Below, piece by piece: positions 16,940-26,298 of a stretch of 64,000 nucleotides of DNA. Position numbers and translations under genes: made by a program. The number at the start of each line of letters is the position of its first letter. The stretch's first letter is position 1. Source of the stretch: Alicyclobacillus suci (lineage in GTDB: Bacteria > Bacillota > Bacilli > Alicyclobacillales > Alicyclobacillaceae); the NCBI RefSeq assembly GCF_017329615.1, contig NZ_JAFMTW010000008.1:62001-126000 (forward strand). Direction: 5' to 3'. The notes below the pieces were generated by a model that saw only the letters and a program-made list of their open reading frames with translations, was not told where the DNA came from and ran no database searches.

Positions 16940-17837
16940 ATTTGAACAAATTACGGGAAATCGAAAAAGGCACTGGTTGAAGGTCGAAGATGTCGTATAG
17001 CCTATCCCCGTTTGTGCAGACATTGCCTTCTACAAGCATCGTCAGCTGATCCATCGTCAGCGGTGGATTTCCCATCACGCCCAAGGCGCCCACCAACGTC
17101 TCGATGATGGGTAATGGAATCTCAATAGACAATTTCCGACTGCCGAGTCCCTCGCGTATTTGCTGCAAAATCTGGCCGTATTCCACAACCTCGGGTCCGC
17201 CTACGTCAAACGTTTCCCCAATCGTTGTATCCATATCTAACGCTTGCGCGAAGACAGCAGCAACGGTGCTGGTATGTACCGGCTGCAGCGGAAAACGACC
17301 ATGACCAATGACGGGCAGTATAGGCGCTCGTTTCACCAAAGTGACCAGCTCTTGAACGAAATTTGAACCAGGTCCACCATCGCCAAACACGACAGAAGGA
17401 CGGAAAATGGTGAACCTTAGTCCACTTTGGCGGACGAGCGTCTCCGCTTCCCACTTTGACCGATGGTAGCCACTTCGGGCGCCAACGCGTGCACCGAGCG
17501 CGCTCATGTGCAAAAACCGTCGGACGCCAGCCCGCCGCGCTGCCTCGAGAACGCGCATAGTCCCGTCTACGTGCACCGTCTGCATCGTGACACCCTTACG
17601 GCGAAATTCACGGATAATCCCAACTAAGTGCACAACCGCATCTGTCTGGTCGACCCCAATTTGCAGGGCGGTCGCATCGGACAAATCCCCGGCTATCACA
17701 TGCACCCGGGAAGCTAGATCTTTGGGAACGCGGGCCTCGTCACGTGCGAGCAATGTGACAACGTGACCGCGTTTCACCAACTCGCGGACAACGGGTACAC
17801 CAATGTACCCTGTCCCTCCCGTCACAAATACTCGCAT
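16938..17837 (-). CDS. NAD(P)-dependent epimerase/dehydratase, NDUFA9-like
   Basis: Atypical short-chain dehydrogenase of 299 residues. The Rossmann motif GGTGYIG is at residues 7-13, a YxxxK pair is visible (Y124, K128), and HMSALGA precedes it in the usual Ser position. The family resembles complex I subunit NDUFA9 and bacterial NAD(P)-binding regulators; a specific substrate cannot be read from the sequence. ATG 17837 has GAGG 4 bases upstream. It starts 17 bases after dnaD stops and probably belongs to the asnS-dnaD transcript. Confidence 0.88.
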   Translation of the reverse strand: MRVFVTGGTGYIGVPVVRELVKRGHVVTLLARDEARVPKDLASRVHVIAGDLSDATALQIGVDQTDAVVHLVGIIREFRRKGVTMQTVHVDGTMRVLEAARRAGVRRFLHMSALGARVGARSGYHRSKWEAETLVRQSGLRFTIFRPSVVFGDGGPGSNFVQELVTLVKRAPILPVIGHGRFPLQPVHTSTVAAVFAQALDMDTTIGETFDVGGPEVVEYGQILQQIREGLGSRKLSIEIPLPIIETLVGALGVMGNPPLTMDQLTMLVEGNVCTNGDRLYDIFDLQPVPFSISRNLFK

Positions 17838-17854
17838 TCGGCCTCACGCCCCTA

Positions 17855-18640
17855 TTAGCTTTCTGGGAACAGTTCATAGAAACTTGCGTACCGTTCATCT
17901 CGCGTCGCTTCTTTCGGCGCATTGCTGCGTTCAGTCGCGCTGGTAGCGGCGCGGCGCGGCGGTGGTGTCTCTTTCATCTGCGACCGCTTTGGCGATTGGG
18001 CATCGCGAATCCGATCCCGATGTTGTTGGCGATACTGCTCCAAGTCTTGACGCGATTGAATGTGGTTGCGTTGCCAGTCAAAAAGTACCCGATCAATATA
18101 TTTGAAACTGTATTTATTTGCTAGAACCGATTCCCGAAGGGCTTCGACGACCATCCATTCAGGGTATCCCTCGGGGCCGAGCCACGTGCGGATTTGGTCG
18201 CACTCGAGCGCGGACAACGGACGTCCGAACTCCTCTTCAAACATCGTGACAGGATCCTGCCGCCAGACTCGGGATTGTGCGGTCGACGATGGAGCCGGTT
18301 TCCCGCGCAGGCGTTGCCATAATGGTTGTAAGTCGAAATACGTGACGTGCGCGCCGCTGTCGTCAAAACGTTCACCGATGCCGAGCAATCCCTCGCGAAC
18401 CAACCGTTCGACGGACCACATAATTTCCTTGCTGCTCATGCCACACAGGTCGCCCAAATCTTGCGCGGACAGCTCGGTTGTACCACGGATTTGCCCGCTA
18501 GCGAGAATCTGTAAGAGCATAATCATTTCGTGCGCGTGAATGCCTAAGTCGGCATAGTTCTTCAACAAGTCGTACGGTAATGCTACAAAAGGGGTACCCA
18601 GAAAGTCCCCGTTCGCAGATTGCCTAGCGGACGGTTTCAT
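17855..18640 (-). CDS. dnaD: DNA replication protein DnaD
   Basis: Primosome/replication-initiation protein. From ATG 18640 (AAGGGGG 7 bases upstream; an earlier ATG at 18667 lacks this) it has 261 residues. The N-terminal winged-helix DDBH1 domain (about residues 15-110) includes FVALPYDLLKNY. It is followed by the DDBH2 region with the YxxxI-like segment ANKYSFKYIDRVLFDWQ typical of DnaD. The C-terminal tail is basic, proline-rich and probably unstructured. It follows asnS with about 20 bases between genes, as in Bacillus, where nth comes next; nth is absent here and replaced by the epimerase gene. Confidence 0.9.
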   Translation of the reverse strand: MKPSARQSANGDFLGTPFVALPYDLLKNYADLGIHAHEMIMLLQILASGQIRGTTELSAQDLGDLCGMSSKEIMWSVERLVREGLLGIGERFDDSGAHVTYFDLQPLWQRLRGKPAPSSTAQSRVWRQDPVTMFEEEFGRPLSALECDQIRTWLGPEGYPEWMVVEALRESVLANKYSFKYIDRVLFDWQRNHIQSRQDLEQYRQQHRDRIRDAQSPKRSQMKETPPPRRAATSATERSNAPKEATRDERYASFYELFPES

Positions 18641-18663
18641 AGATTTTCCCCCTTCTCGCAACA

Positions 18664-19959
18664 TCATGGATAGAGACGGTACAGCGTCCTTGGAAATGCG
18701 ATGGCTTCTCGGATGTGTTCAATGCCGCAAATCCAAGCAATTGTACGTTCCAACCCCAGTCCAAATCCGGAGTGTGGGACGGAACCGTACTTCCGCAAAT
18801 CGAGATACCATGCGTACGTATCCTCAGGCAACTTGTGCTCTTCGAAACGCTGTTTAAGCAGCGCATAGTCGTGAATGCGTTGGCTTCCTCCAATGATCTC
18901 ACCGTATCCCTCTGGCGCAAGCATATCCGCGCACAATACGACCTCCGGACGATTGGGGTCCGGTTGCATGTAAAACGCCTTAATGGCCGTTGGATATCGT
19001 TCGATAAACAGCGGTCGGTCAAATTGGTTTGCCAAAGCTGTTTCGTGTGGTGAGCCGAAGTCATCTCCCCACTGGATATCAAAATCATGCTTTTGCAGCC
19101 AGTCAATTGCCTCATCATAACTCATGCGCGGGAAAGGCGCCTCGACACGCGACAGCGCTTGGATGTCGCGACCCAACGTGTGAAGTTCACTTTCACAGTG
19201 GTTTAGCACGTGCTTTACAATATGTGCGACAAATTGTTCTTGGATCTTCAGGTTTTCCTCGTGCTCGACAAACGCCATCTCGGGTTCAATCATCCAAAAC
19301 TCGATGAGGTGTCGGCGGGTCTTCGATTTTTCTGCGCGGAAGGCCGGGCCGGCAGAATATACTTTGCCGAGCGCCATCGCGGCAGCTTCCATGTACATTT
19401 GACCACTTTGAGTGAGGTATGCCTCCTGATCAAAATACTGCGTTTGAAACAACTCGGTAGTGTCCTCGCATGAGGAAGGCGTCAACGCCGGCGAATCGAC
19501 CCGTGTAAATCCATGGCCATCGAGGAAGTCAGCTACAGCCCGTTCGACTTCCGCGCGAATGCGAAGCAGGGCACGTTGCCTTGGCACGCGCAGCCACAGG
19601 TGGCGATGCTCCATCAAAAAGTCTACGCCATGCTCTTTGTGCGTAATGGGATACTCGTGAGATATCTGAATGGCTTCGACATGTTGCACTGTCAGTTCAT
19701 AACCGCCTGGCGCGCGGTCGTCTGCGCGTACCAATCCGGTAACGCGAAGCGACGATTCTTGCGTCAGACTATCGCATGCTGCAAAGACTTCTTCTCCAAC
19801 CTCTGATTTGACGGCGACACATTGAATGAAGCCTGTACCATCGCGAACCTGAAGAAATTGGATTTTACCACTTGAACGCTTGTTGTATAACCAGCCCTCC
19901 AGCGTGACTGCTTGTCCAGCAAAATCACCCACGTGGGCAATTGTCGTTTTCGTACTCAC
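18664..19959 (-). CDS. asnS: asparagine--tRNA ligase
   Basis: Class II aminoacyl-tRNA synthetase charging tRNA-Asn, 431 residues. The N-terminal OB fold binds the anticodon ([22 protein letters not shown]). The catalytic core has motif 2 ([19 protein letters not shown]) and motif 3 ([15 protein letters not shown]). The length rules out AspRS, which would be near 590 residues. The start is GTG 19959 with GGAGGG 7 bases upstream. Gene order asnS-dnaD matches Bacillus. The region upstream is too short for a T-box leader. Confidence 0.96.
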   Translation of the reverse strand: MSTKTTIAHVGDFAGQAVTLEGWLYNKRSSGKIQFLQVRDGTGFIQCVAVKSEVGEEVFAACDSLTQESSLRVTGLVRADDRAPGGYELTVQHVEAIQISHEYPITHKEHGVDFLMEHRHLWLRVPRQRALLRIRAEVERAVADFLDGHGFTRVDSPALTPSSCEDTTELFQTQYFDQEAYLTQSGQMYMEAAAMALGKVYSAGPAFRAEKSKTRRHLIEFWMIEPEMAFVEHEENLKIQEQFVAHIVKHVLNHCESELHTLGRDIQALSRVEAPFPRMSYDEAIDWLQKHDFDIQWGDDFGSPHETALANQFDRPLFIERYPTAIKAFYMQPDPNRPEVVLCADMLAPEGYGEIIGGSQRIHDYALLKQRFEEHKLPEDTYAWYLDLRKYGSVPHSGFGLGLERTIAWICGIEHIREAIAFPRTLYRLYP

Positions 19960-20035
19960 AACTTTCCCTCCAGGTCAGCATCGTATCAAAATGATTATAA
20001 CAAAGGGAGGAAACACCTCACAATCGTAAAAAGAA

Positions 20036-20067
20036 GCCGAAAGTCACCCGGATTGGCAACTTTCGGC
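20036..20067 (-). terminator. intrinsic terminator of the ftsH-like operon
   Basis: On the minus strand GCCGAAAGT (20067-20059) pairs with ACTTTCGGC (20044-20036), followed by TTCTTTTTAC. It lies between the FtsH-like gene and asnS and separates their transcripts. Confidence 0.88.
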
Positions 20068-20087
20068 TCTCCCTTTCCTCGTTTTGC

Positions 20088-21620
20088 TTACACAGAAGGC
20101 GTCAGTTCTGGCTTGACGTGTGGGTGAGATACCGCGGCTGAGGCCAGAGCATGCGGCTGCATCGTCTCCATCCATTTGCGGAACTCTTTGCCGTCTACAC
20201 TTTCCTCTTGCACGACGTGTTCGGCAAACCGTTCGATATCATCTTTGTACGGCGTCAAAAGATCCCTTGTCACGTTTTCTTGGGTTGCCAGAATATGCCG
20301 GACTTCCTTTTCGAGAAGCTGTTCTGGCAAGTGTTCTTCATCGACGATACCCAGGCGCGACAGCCCACATTTCACCAGGGTCCGCGCCAGAGATGACGCC
20401 TGCACGAAGTCGTTTTGCGCACCTGTGCTGCGATTGCCATAGTGGAGCTCTTCTGCTAAACAACCTGCCAACGCAACGTTAATTTGTTCTTCCAGTTGCT
20501 GTTTGGTGTATAAGTACTGATCTGCCTCTGGGATTTGACGGACAAATCCCAACGCATTCCCGCGCGGTGCGATAGTGATGTGAGAAACCGTACCTGGGCG
20601 CATCAGTTCGCTGACAATCGCGTGACCTAATTCGTGGACGGCCACGCGCCGCAATTCTTCATCTGTCGGCCGACGTCCTGTCTTTTCACCCATCAATACT
20701 TTGTCGACTGCATCGCGGAACATTTCTTGCGTCACTTTATCCCGTTCCTGGCGCAACGCGATAATCGCCGCTTCATTGACGAGCGCTTCTAGTTGGGCAC
20801 CAGAGAAACCGTAGGTTTCGCGCGCAATGTGGTCTAAATTGACGTCTTCCGCAATGGGTTTATCCTTTGTCATGATGCGAAGGATATGAAGGCGGCCTTC
20901 TTTGTCTGGCAAATCGACTTTGATTTGCCGGTCAAAACGACCTGGGCGCAAAAGCGCCGGATCTAGAATATCTGGCCGGTTCGTCGCCGCCATCACCAGA
21001 ACAAACGGCGATTGGGTCGTGCTCATCCCATCCATTTCCGTTAACAGCTGGTTTAACGTCTGGTCGTATTCTTGATGGCTATGATGACCACGTCGACCGC
21101 CAACCACGTCGATTTCGTCTACAAAGATGATGGCGCTATCCTTGTTTTCCCGTTTCGCCATCTGCCGTGCGCGGCGAAACAAGTCCCGAACGCGTTGCGC
21201 TCCGACGCCGACATACATTTCGACAAACTCTGAACCAGAAGCAGATAAAAAGACAGAATCGGTATACGTCGCCGCCGCTTTTGCCATCAACGTCTTGCCG
21301 GTTCCCGGGGGGCCGGTCAGGAGAATCCCTTTCAGTGGCCGAATGCCCAGAGTCTTAATCTTGTCTCGGTAGCGAAGAAAGTCGAGCGCTTCCTTCAGTT
21401 CGTGCTTCGACGACTCTTGCCCACCAATTTGATCAAACGTGATATCGTGCCGCACCGGTGCATCTTTGGCTGCCGGCGCTGCGGCATTGCGGCGGTCCAT
21501 GACAATCCACAACAACACGCCGAGGCCTACGAGGAACAAAATTGGCAATACATTGATGCGTAACAGCCCTAAGAATACGAGTACCGCTACGGCGACACCA
21601 ATCAACCATTCCTTAATCAA
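20088..21620 (-). CDS. FtsH-like AAA+ membrane metalloprotease, short form
   Basis: Membrane-anchored ATP-dependent protease, 510 residues. Two hydrophobic segments (about residues 5-20 and 24-40) form a hairpin with almost no loop, so the extracytoplasmic domain of canonical FtsH (about 70 residues) is absent. The AAA domain has Walker A GPPGTGKT (103-110), Walker B FVDEID (166-171), an SRH segment ATNRPDILDPALLRPGRFD in order, and the zinc site HELGH (329-333). TTG 21620 starts translation, with GGAGG 9 bases upstream, and overlaps the stop of the preceding gene (TTGA). This is probably an FtsH paralogue rather than the housekeeping copy. The upstream membrane protein may be its partner or regulator (inference). 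Confidence 0.88.
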   Translation of the reverse strand: MIKEWLIGVAVAVLVFLGLLRINVLPILFLVGLGVLLWIVMDRRNAAAPAAKDAPVRHDITFDQIGGQESSKHELKEALDFLRYRDKIKTLGIRPLKGILLTGPPGTGKTLMAKAAATYTDSVFLSASGSEFVEMYVGVGAQRVRDLFRRARQMAKRENKDSAIIFVDEIDVVGGRRGHHSHQEYDQTLNQLLTEMDGMSTTQSPFVLVMAATNRPDILDPALLRPGRFDRQIKVDLPDKEGRLHILRIMTKDKPIAEDVNLDHIARETYGFSGAQLEALVNEAAIIALRQERDKVTQEMFRDAVDKVLMGEKTGRRPTDEELRRVAVHELGHAIVSELMRPGTVSHITIAPRGNALGFVRQIPEADQYLYTKQQLEEQINVALAGCLAEELHYGNRSTGAQNDFVQASSLARTLVKCGLSRLGIVDEEHLPEQLLEKEVRHILATQENVTRDLLTPYKDDIERFAEHVVQEESVDGKEFRKWMETMQPHALASAAVSHPHVKPELTPSV

Positions 21621-22159
21621 GATGAGGCACCTCCTTGGTGCATAGGGGGATACGGCATGACAGTATAGAGGTAGTGACTACCCTTCTCGAGTTGGATGTA
21701 GGTATTTAATTGCGCGTCCATCGTAATTCGGCACTGGATGTGTTGTTGTTTCGCCATTTGGGTCACCTGAGCAATCATCTCGCGGTAATTGCCCTTTTGA
21801 ATGCCCTCCAACAGGACTGGCGTATAGCTTTCTAACGCTTGCGACAACGTGCCGTTGCGGTCGTCAGATAACCGCAGTTTGACTCCAGAACCCAGTCTCG
21901 ACGAAACTTGGTTGGTAATGTCATCATACGTCTGTTGCAAGTCTCCGTTCTTCAATTTGGAAAACGGACCGAGTTGAATCTGTACCACATCCGGGCTACC
22001 GGTCAGAATGTCGACCGTCTGCACGCCCTTTACCTGTTGCAGGTTCTTTTTCAGTGGTCCGAGTAGATTAAAGTGTTGGTACGCCTGCCAACCGCCGAAT
22101 AACACAGCAAGTGCGACGATGGCAATGAGTACGATTGGAACGAGGCGAACACGAGACAT
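21617..22159 (-). CDS. single-pass membrane protein coupled to the FtsH-like protease
   Basis: A 180-residue protein with one N-terminal transmembrane segment (about residues 6-27) and a soluble domain facing out or in. The family is not recognised. The soluble part has an alternating alpha/beta look, with polar segments such as VQTVDILTGSPDVVQIQLG. GGGAGG lies 9 bases before ATG 22159. Its TGA overlaps the TTG start of the protease by one base, which implies translational coupling. An adaptor, substrate-recruiting or HflC/HflK-like regulatory role is conceivable but not supported by any motif. Confidence 0.75.
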   Translation of the reverse strand: MSRVRLVPIVLIAIVALAVLFGGWQAYQHFNLLGPLKKNLQQVKGVQTVDILTGSPDVVQIQLGPFSKLKNGDLQQTYDDITNQVSSRLGSGVKLRLSDDRNGTLSQALESYTPVLLEGIQKGNYREMIAQVTQMAKQQHIQCRITMDAQLNTYIQLEKGSHYLYTVMPYPPMHQGGASS

Positions 22160-22257
22160 AAGGTAAATCGCCTCCCTTAGATGTCATACAAGCTCATGCC
22201 TAGTATAGCATGAGCACCGAACGTATGTTCACAGTACATATTACCACTTTCCCTAAC

Positions 22258-22770
22258 CTATGCCGACAATTGATATCGCCAAAGTATATGGCCGCTGGTA
22301 GCATCGACATACACAAAAATTGCCTTTCCGTTTTCGCGGCCGCGCACTTCATACACCACATTGGTGCTGGACTCCGCTGACAACGCCTTTGATGCTTCGC
22401 CAGTCACGTAGCCAATGCTGTATGTGTCGGTATGTATATTGTCCTGGAGCAACGACTGTTCGACTTTCTTTGCGGAAACCAATTGGTCGACGCCCACGCT
22501 GTAAGCCGTGTGTTTCGCCGGAATGTAAAACGCGTACCACTTGTGGCCAAACGTATCTGTACCGAGAAACACATCTTCCAGTCCGGATGCCGTAAACACC
22601 TGATAGCTGTCAATGTGGTCGATTGGCGTGTGGTTGAGTACGTACTGAGCAGCCTGTTCTTCAGGCGCCCAGTTCGTCGACACGTTTTGCCACAACCACG
22701 CAATCACGGCACAACACAGCATGAGAAGAATGATGGGCACTGTAATGGCCCATATCTTCCAGGTCTTCAT
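22258..22770 (-). CDS. ypmB: YpmB-like membrane protein (DUF5590/PepSY-like)
   Basis: A 170-residue protein with one N-terminal membrane segment (residues 7-28) and an extracytoplasmic domain. The C-terminal IFVYVDATSGHILWRYQL is a PepSY-like ending (DATSGxIL). In Bacillus ypmA-ypmB lie between dinG and aspB-asnS, and here it is again next to a YpmA-like gene and upstream of asnS, which supports the assignment. Its ATG overlaps the ypmA stop (ATGA). The function of YpmB is not established; PepSY domains are proposed to inhibit peptidases. Confidence 0.78.
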   Translation of the reverse strand: MKTWKIWAITVPIILLMLCCAVIAWLWQNVSTNWAPEEQAAQYVLNHTPIDHIDSYQVFTASGLEDVFLGTDTFGHKWYAFYIPAKHTAYSVGVDQLVSAKKVEQSLLQDNIHTDTYSIGYVTGEASKALSAESSTNVVYEVRGRENGKAIFVYVDATSGHILWRYQLSA

Positions 22771-22946
22771 ACGACATCTGTCCGGTACAGCGTGATTTGC
22801 ATCACACCTTCTTGATCTTCTGCTTTGGACAACCCGACGATAATGTCCTTATCCTTGAGATTTCGATTCAAGAAATCCACAAGTAAGTACAAATCCTCCG
22901 TCTTAGAACACCGATGCGTCGCAAGTACGTGTAACTTGGTTTCCAC
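22767..22946 (-). CDS. ypmA: YpmA-like small protein (DUF4264)
   Basis: About 59 residues from GTG 22946. The opening VETKLHVLATHRCSKTEDLY aligns with the start of Bacillus YpmA. A TTG at 22964, which overlaps the surE stop, would add six residues and cannot be excluded. GGTGG precedes the GTG. The later part LVDFLNRNLKDKDIIVGLSK fits the DUF4264 pattern. It overlaps ypmB by four bases. The family has no known function. Confidence 0.75.
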   Translation of the reverse strand: METKLHVLATHRCSKTEDLYLLVDFLNRNLKDKDIIVGLSKAEDQEGVMQITLYRTDVV

Positions 22947-22960
22947 AATTCCACCGTCCG

Positions 22961-23707
22961 TCAATGCTTGAATGATTGCATTTTACCGTAGTATTCCTCA
23001 TTCGTGAACCGATATCGCAGTGGCGTGATGGTAATCGCGCCTTCGCGGATGGCTGTCACGTCCGTTTCGCCATCCCCGTGTTCATCGATGATGTCTCCAC
23101 CATAACGATAAACCTGCTGCCCGCTTTCGTCTAGTTCGACCCGAAAGCTGTCGTGATAATTTCGTACACCCAATTTGGTCCAACGGACGTTTTTCGGGTC
23201 AGGATCCGGCGGAAAGTTGACACTGAGAAACGTATCCGCTGGCAGTTCCAACTGTAGCAACTGTGGCAGCATGGCGAGCAACGCCTTGACAGTCGGCTCG
23301 AAATTGAACGGCGGGCCCACTTGCGATAGTGCCATCGCCTTTACGCCCTGCAGCGACGCTTCGCCGGCCACCGCCACCGTACCGGAGTACAGCACGTCTG
23401 TCGCGAGGTTGGCGCCGGCATTGATGCCTGCGAGGACGATATCGAACGGGGTCGTCGGATGTAACATCGCCAACGCCCACTTGACACAATCCACAGGCGT
23501 GCCGGAGGTCTCATATGCTTTGACGGCACCTGGCAGTTCGAGCTCGTGCACTTCGATGGTCCGATGTAAGCTGATGCCGTGACTGGACGCGCTCCGCTCT
23601 TGGTTCGGCGCCACCACGTAGACGTCTGCCAGATGGCACAGCGCCTGGCACAGCGTCTGGATGCCCTTTGCGTGAATTCCGTCGTCATTGCTTAATAGTA
23701 TGCGCAT
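22961..23707 (-). CDS. surE: 5'/3'-nucleotidase SurE
   Basis: Metal-dependent survival-protein nucleotidase that dephosphorylates nucleoside 5'- and 3'-monophosphates. It has 248 residues. The metal site is visible as N7-D8-D9 in LSNDDGI, the SSHGIS segment near residue 42, and GINAGAN in the middle. ATG 23707 follows GAGGAG by 7 bases. It heads the surE-ypmA-ypmB cluster. Confidence 0.95.
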   Translation of the reverse strand: MRILLSNDDGIHAKGIQTLCQALCHLADVYVVAPNQERSASSHGISLHRTIEVHELELPGAVKAYETSGTPVDCVKWALAMLHPTTPFDIVLAGINAGANLATDVLYSGTVAVAGEASLQGVKAMALSQVGPPFNFEPTVKALLAMLPQLLQLELPADTFLSVNFPPDPDPKNVRWTKLGVRNYHDSFRVELDESGQQVYRYGGDIIDEHGDGETDVTAIREGAITITPLRYRFTNEEYYGKMQSFKH

Positions 23708-23794
23708 GGAATGTCTCCTCTCCTGCCATCATTCGTGTCACATACGGGTGCCAGCTTCGCCTATACTAGGAGTACTTCAGCGGGAGGTGGTGTT

Positions 23795-23971
23795 ATGACA
23801 GTCCATTGGCCTACCGCAGAGCGGAATTTTGCGGAGGCGGATACCCCATTTCACCAACTGGAACGCGCACTTTTATTGTCTATTTTAGCGGAGGAGACGT
23901 CGCGGTGGTGCCGCCATTGTGCTGCGCTGCGCCCACCGGATTACGACGATTCCGACGAACTGATGCTGTAA
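23795..23971 (+). CDS. small hypothetical protein between surE and mtaD
   Basis: A 58-residue frame from ATG 23795 with GGGAGGTG about 5 bases upstream and a TATACT element at 23762-23767, so a dedicated promoter is possible. The product has a helical middle (FHQLERALLLSILAEE), a CRHC pair and an acidic C-terminus. Its TAA (23969-23971) directly abuts the stop codon of the convergent mtaD (23972). The family is not recognised. It is divergent from surE. Confidence 0.6.
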   Translation: MTVHWPTAERNFAEADTPFHQLERALLLSILAEETSRWCRHCAALRPPDYDDSDELML

Positions 23972-25267
23972 CTATTTTATCAGTTGTTCCTTGATTCGGG
24001 CGACCTCTGCGCGCACGCGTTCGACGTCGATGGTCAGCGGCTCGCCCCCGGACACTACTTGTCGGCCGGCGACAAAGACGTCGCGGACATCATCCGCACC
24101 GCAGGCGTACACCACGTTTGACAACAGATTGTGCTGTGGTAACAGGTGTGGGCTCGCCGCATCGAGCAACACCATGTCCGCAGCGGCACCCGGCTTTAAG
24201 GTTCCGTGCAGTTGGCGCAAGAAACACGCTTTCGCGCCCAGCGCAGTCGCCAAATCAAACGCCACTGCCGCAGGAATCACCTCAGCGTCTTGCGCGACCC
24301 CTTTGTGGAGCGTCGCGGCGAGGCGCATTTCTTCGAACATGTCCAAATTGTTGTTACTTGCCGCACCATCGGTTCCAAGCCCCACGACAATCCCCTTTTC
24401 CAACATTTTAGGCAACGGTGCAATCCCAGAACCCAGTTTTAAATTGCTTTGTGGATTGTGCGCGATGCGCACGCCGCGGCGTGCCATGATGTCGAGATCG
24501 TCATCGGTTACATGCACGCAGTGGGCAGCCAGCGTCGGCACGTCAAACAGGCCAACTTTTTCGGCGAGCGCAATCGGTGTCAAGTTGTGATCTCCCTGCG
24601 AATTCACGACTTCCGTTTGCGTTTCACTCAAGTGAATTTGAATGGGCACATCGAGTTCTTTCGCCAGTTCCGCAATTTCTGTCAGATAGTCCGGCGGACA
24701 CGTATAAGGCGCGTGCGGGCCGAGCGTGACCGTGATGCGACCGGATGCTTGGCGATGCCAGTTACCGTGAAATGAGCGGCTACGGTGCAGGCCGTTTTCG
24801 CGGGACACGTCGTTAAAGCCGACCACGCCTACGGACAGGACGGCGCGAATCCCAGACTCGGCCACGGCTTTCGCGGCGTGATCCATCATCATATACATAT
24901 CCGTATAAGTCGTCGTGCCCGAGACGAGCATCTCCCAAGCCGCGAGTTGGGTTCCCCAATAAATTGCGTCCTCGGTGAGTTTGTCTTCCAGTGGGAAAAT
25001 CCGTTCGTTCAACCAGGTCATAAGCGGCAGGTCGTCCCCTGCCCCGCGCAACAGCGTCATCGCCGCATGGCCGTGCGTATTCACGAGACCGGGCATCGCG
25101 ATGCGTTTTTGCTTGCGGATCAGATTGACGGGCTCGCCGCCGTCGCGTGGATACGTGCCGCGCTCGTACCGTTCGATGATATCGCCATCCAAAACGAAGT
25201 AGAGCGGTTCGGCAATGACGGTGTCTTTGTCAATAATGGCTCCGCCGACCTCGATTACAGTTTTCAA
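23972..25267 (-). CDS. mtaD: 5-methylthioadenosine/S-adenosylhomocysteine deaminase
   Basis: Amidohydrolase of the MtaD/Atz-Trz group, 431 residues. The metal site begins with H65 and H67 in NTHGHAAM, later HLSETQTE and HCVHV supply further ligands, and GTDGAASNN carries the catalytic Asp. It deaminates methylthioadenosine or S-adenosylhomocysteine to inosyl forms. TTG 25267 follows AGGAGG by 9 bases and begins right after the mtnA stop, so mtnP-mtnA-mtaD is one operon for recycling the by-products of SAM use. Confidence 0.92.
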   Translation of the reverse strand: MKTVIEVGGAIIDKDTVIAEPLYFVLDGDIIERYERGTYPRDGGEPVNLIRKQKRIAMPGLVNTHGHAAMTLLRGAGDDLPLMTWLNERIFPLEDKLTEDAIYWGTQLAAWEMLVSGTTTYTDMYMMMDHAAKAVAESGIRAVLSVGVVGFNDVSRENGLHRSRSFHGNWHRQASGRITVTLGPHAPYTCPPDYLTEIAELAKELDVPIQIHLSETQTEVVNSQGDHNLTPIALAEKVGLFDVPTLAAHCVHVTDDDLDIMARRGVRIAHNPQSNLKLGSGIAPLPKMLEKGIVVGLGTDGAASNNNLDMFEEMRLAATLHKGVAQDAEVIPAAVAFDLATALGAKACFLRQLHGTLKPGAAADMVLLDAASPHLLPQHNLLSNVVYACGADDVRDVFVAGRQVVSGGEPLTIDVERVRAEVARIKEQLIK

Positions 25268-26296
25268 TTAAAACGCCTCCTTTAACAGCGCCGGCAACGA
25301 TTTTTCGTATGGCGCGCGCACGACCCCGAACTCTGTGATGATACCCGTGACCAATTCTCCAGGCGTCACGTCGAACGCCGGGTGCAACGCGGTAGCGCCC
25401 ACAGGGGCAATGGGTTGCCCGCAAATCTCGGTCACCTCACGCGCGCTGCGCTGCTCGATGGGAATGTCGGCGCCGGAGGTCGTCGCTAGATCAATCGTGC
25501 TCGTGGGCGCTGCCACGTAAAACGGAATGCCGTGATAACGAGCCAGCACCGCGAGTGCGTACGTGCCGATTTTGTTCGCCGTGTCGCCGTTCTTGGCAAT
25601 GCGATCCGCGCCGACGACCACCGCGTCGACCATTTGTTGTTGCATCAAGTGGCCTGCCATACTGTCGGTGACGATGTCGAATGGAATGCTTTCGTGTAGC
25701 AGTTCGTAAGCAGTCAGGCGCGCACCTTGCAAATACGGGCGTGTTTCATCTGCGTACACGTGCGTCAATTGACCGTTTGCGTGCAGTGAGCGGATGACCC
25801 CGAGCGCCGTTCCATACCCAGTTGTTGCAAGCGAACCAGTGTTGCAGTGCGTGAGAATTCGCACGCCCGTTTCAAATAGTGCTGCACCGGCGTCGCCAAT
25901 GGCGCGATTGACGCGCAAATCGTCCTGTGCGATTTGCAATGCTTTGCCGTATAGCGCTTGAGCCAGCTGTGCATCGTCGTCGGTGGCGGCGATGACCGCT
26001 TCCATTCTGTCCATTGCCCAGTTCAAGTTGACGGCCGTTGGTCGCGCTTGACGCAAATGCGCGATAGCTTCTAGCAGTTGCTCGCGCAAATTGCCACTGT
26101 CTTGGAGGCGATGGGCTTCAATGGCGACGGCGAACGCCCCAGCTGTGCCAATGGCCGGTGCCCCGCGCACCTTCATGTCGCGAATGGCCTGCGCGACGTC
26201 ATGGGCGGTGCGATACGTGTGCCATATTTCTTCTTGTGGAAGTTTGGTCTGATCCAGCAAATCAAGCGCGTCTGGGCGCCAACGAATGGCTTGCAC
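25268..26296 (-). CDS. mtnA: methylthioribose-1-phosphate isomerase
   Basis: Methionine-salvage enzyme converting methylthioribose-1-phosphate to methylthioribulose-1-phosphate. It is 342 residues from GTG 26296, which has GGGAGG 10 bases upstream and lies 2 bases after the mtnP stop. Motifs seen are VRGAPAIG, THCNTGSLATTGYGTALG in order (catalytic Cys) and VVGADRIAKNGDTANKIGT with the catalytic Asp. Homology to eIF2B regulatory subunits exists, but these motifs and the neighbour mtnP identify the salvage enzyme. Confidence 0.95.
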   Translation of the reverse strand: MQAIRWRPDALDLLDQTKLPQEEIWHTYRTAHDVAQAIRDMKVRGAPAIGTAGAFAVAIEAHRLQDSGNLREQLLEAIAHLRQARPTAVNLNWAMDRMEAVIAATDDDAQLAQALYGKALQIAQDDLRVNRAIGDAGAALFETGVRILTHCNTGSLATTGYGTALGVIRSLHANGQLTHVYADETRPYLQGARLTAYELLHESIPFDIVTDSMAGHLMQQQMVDAVVVGADRIAKNGDTANKIGTYALAVLARYHGIPFYVAAPTSTIDLATTSGADIPIEQRSAREVTEICGQPIAPVGATALHPAFDVTPGELVTGIITEFGVVRAPYEKSLPALLKEAF

Positions 26297-26298
26297 GG

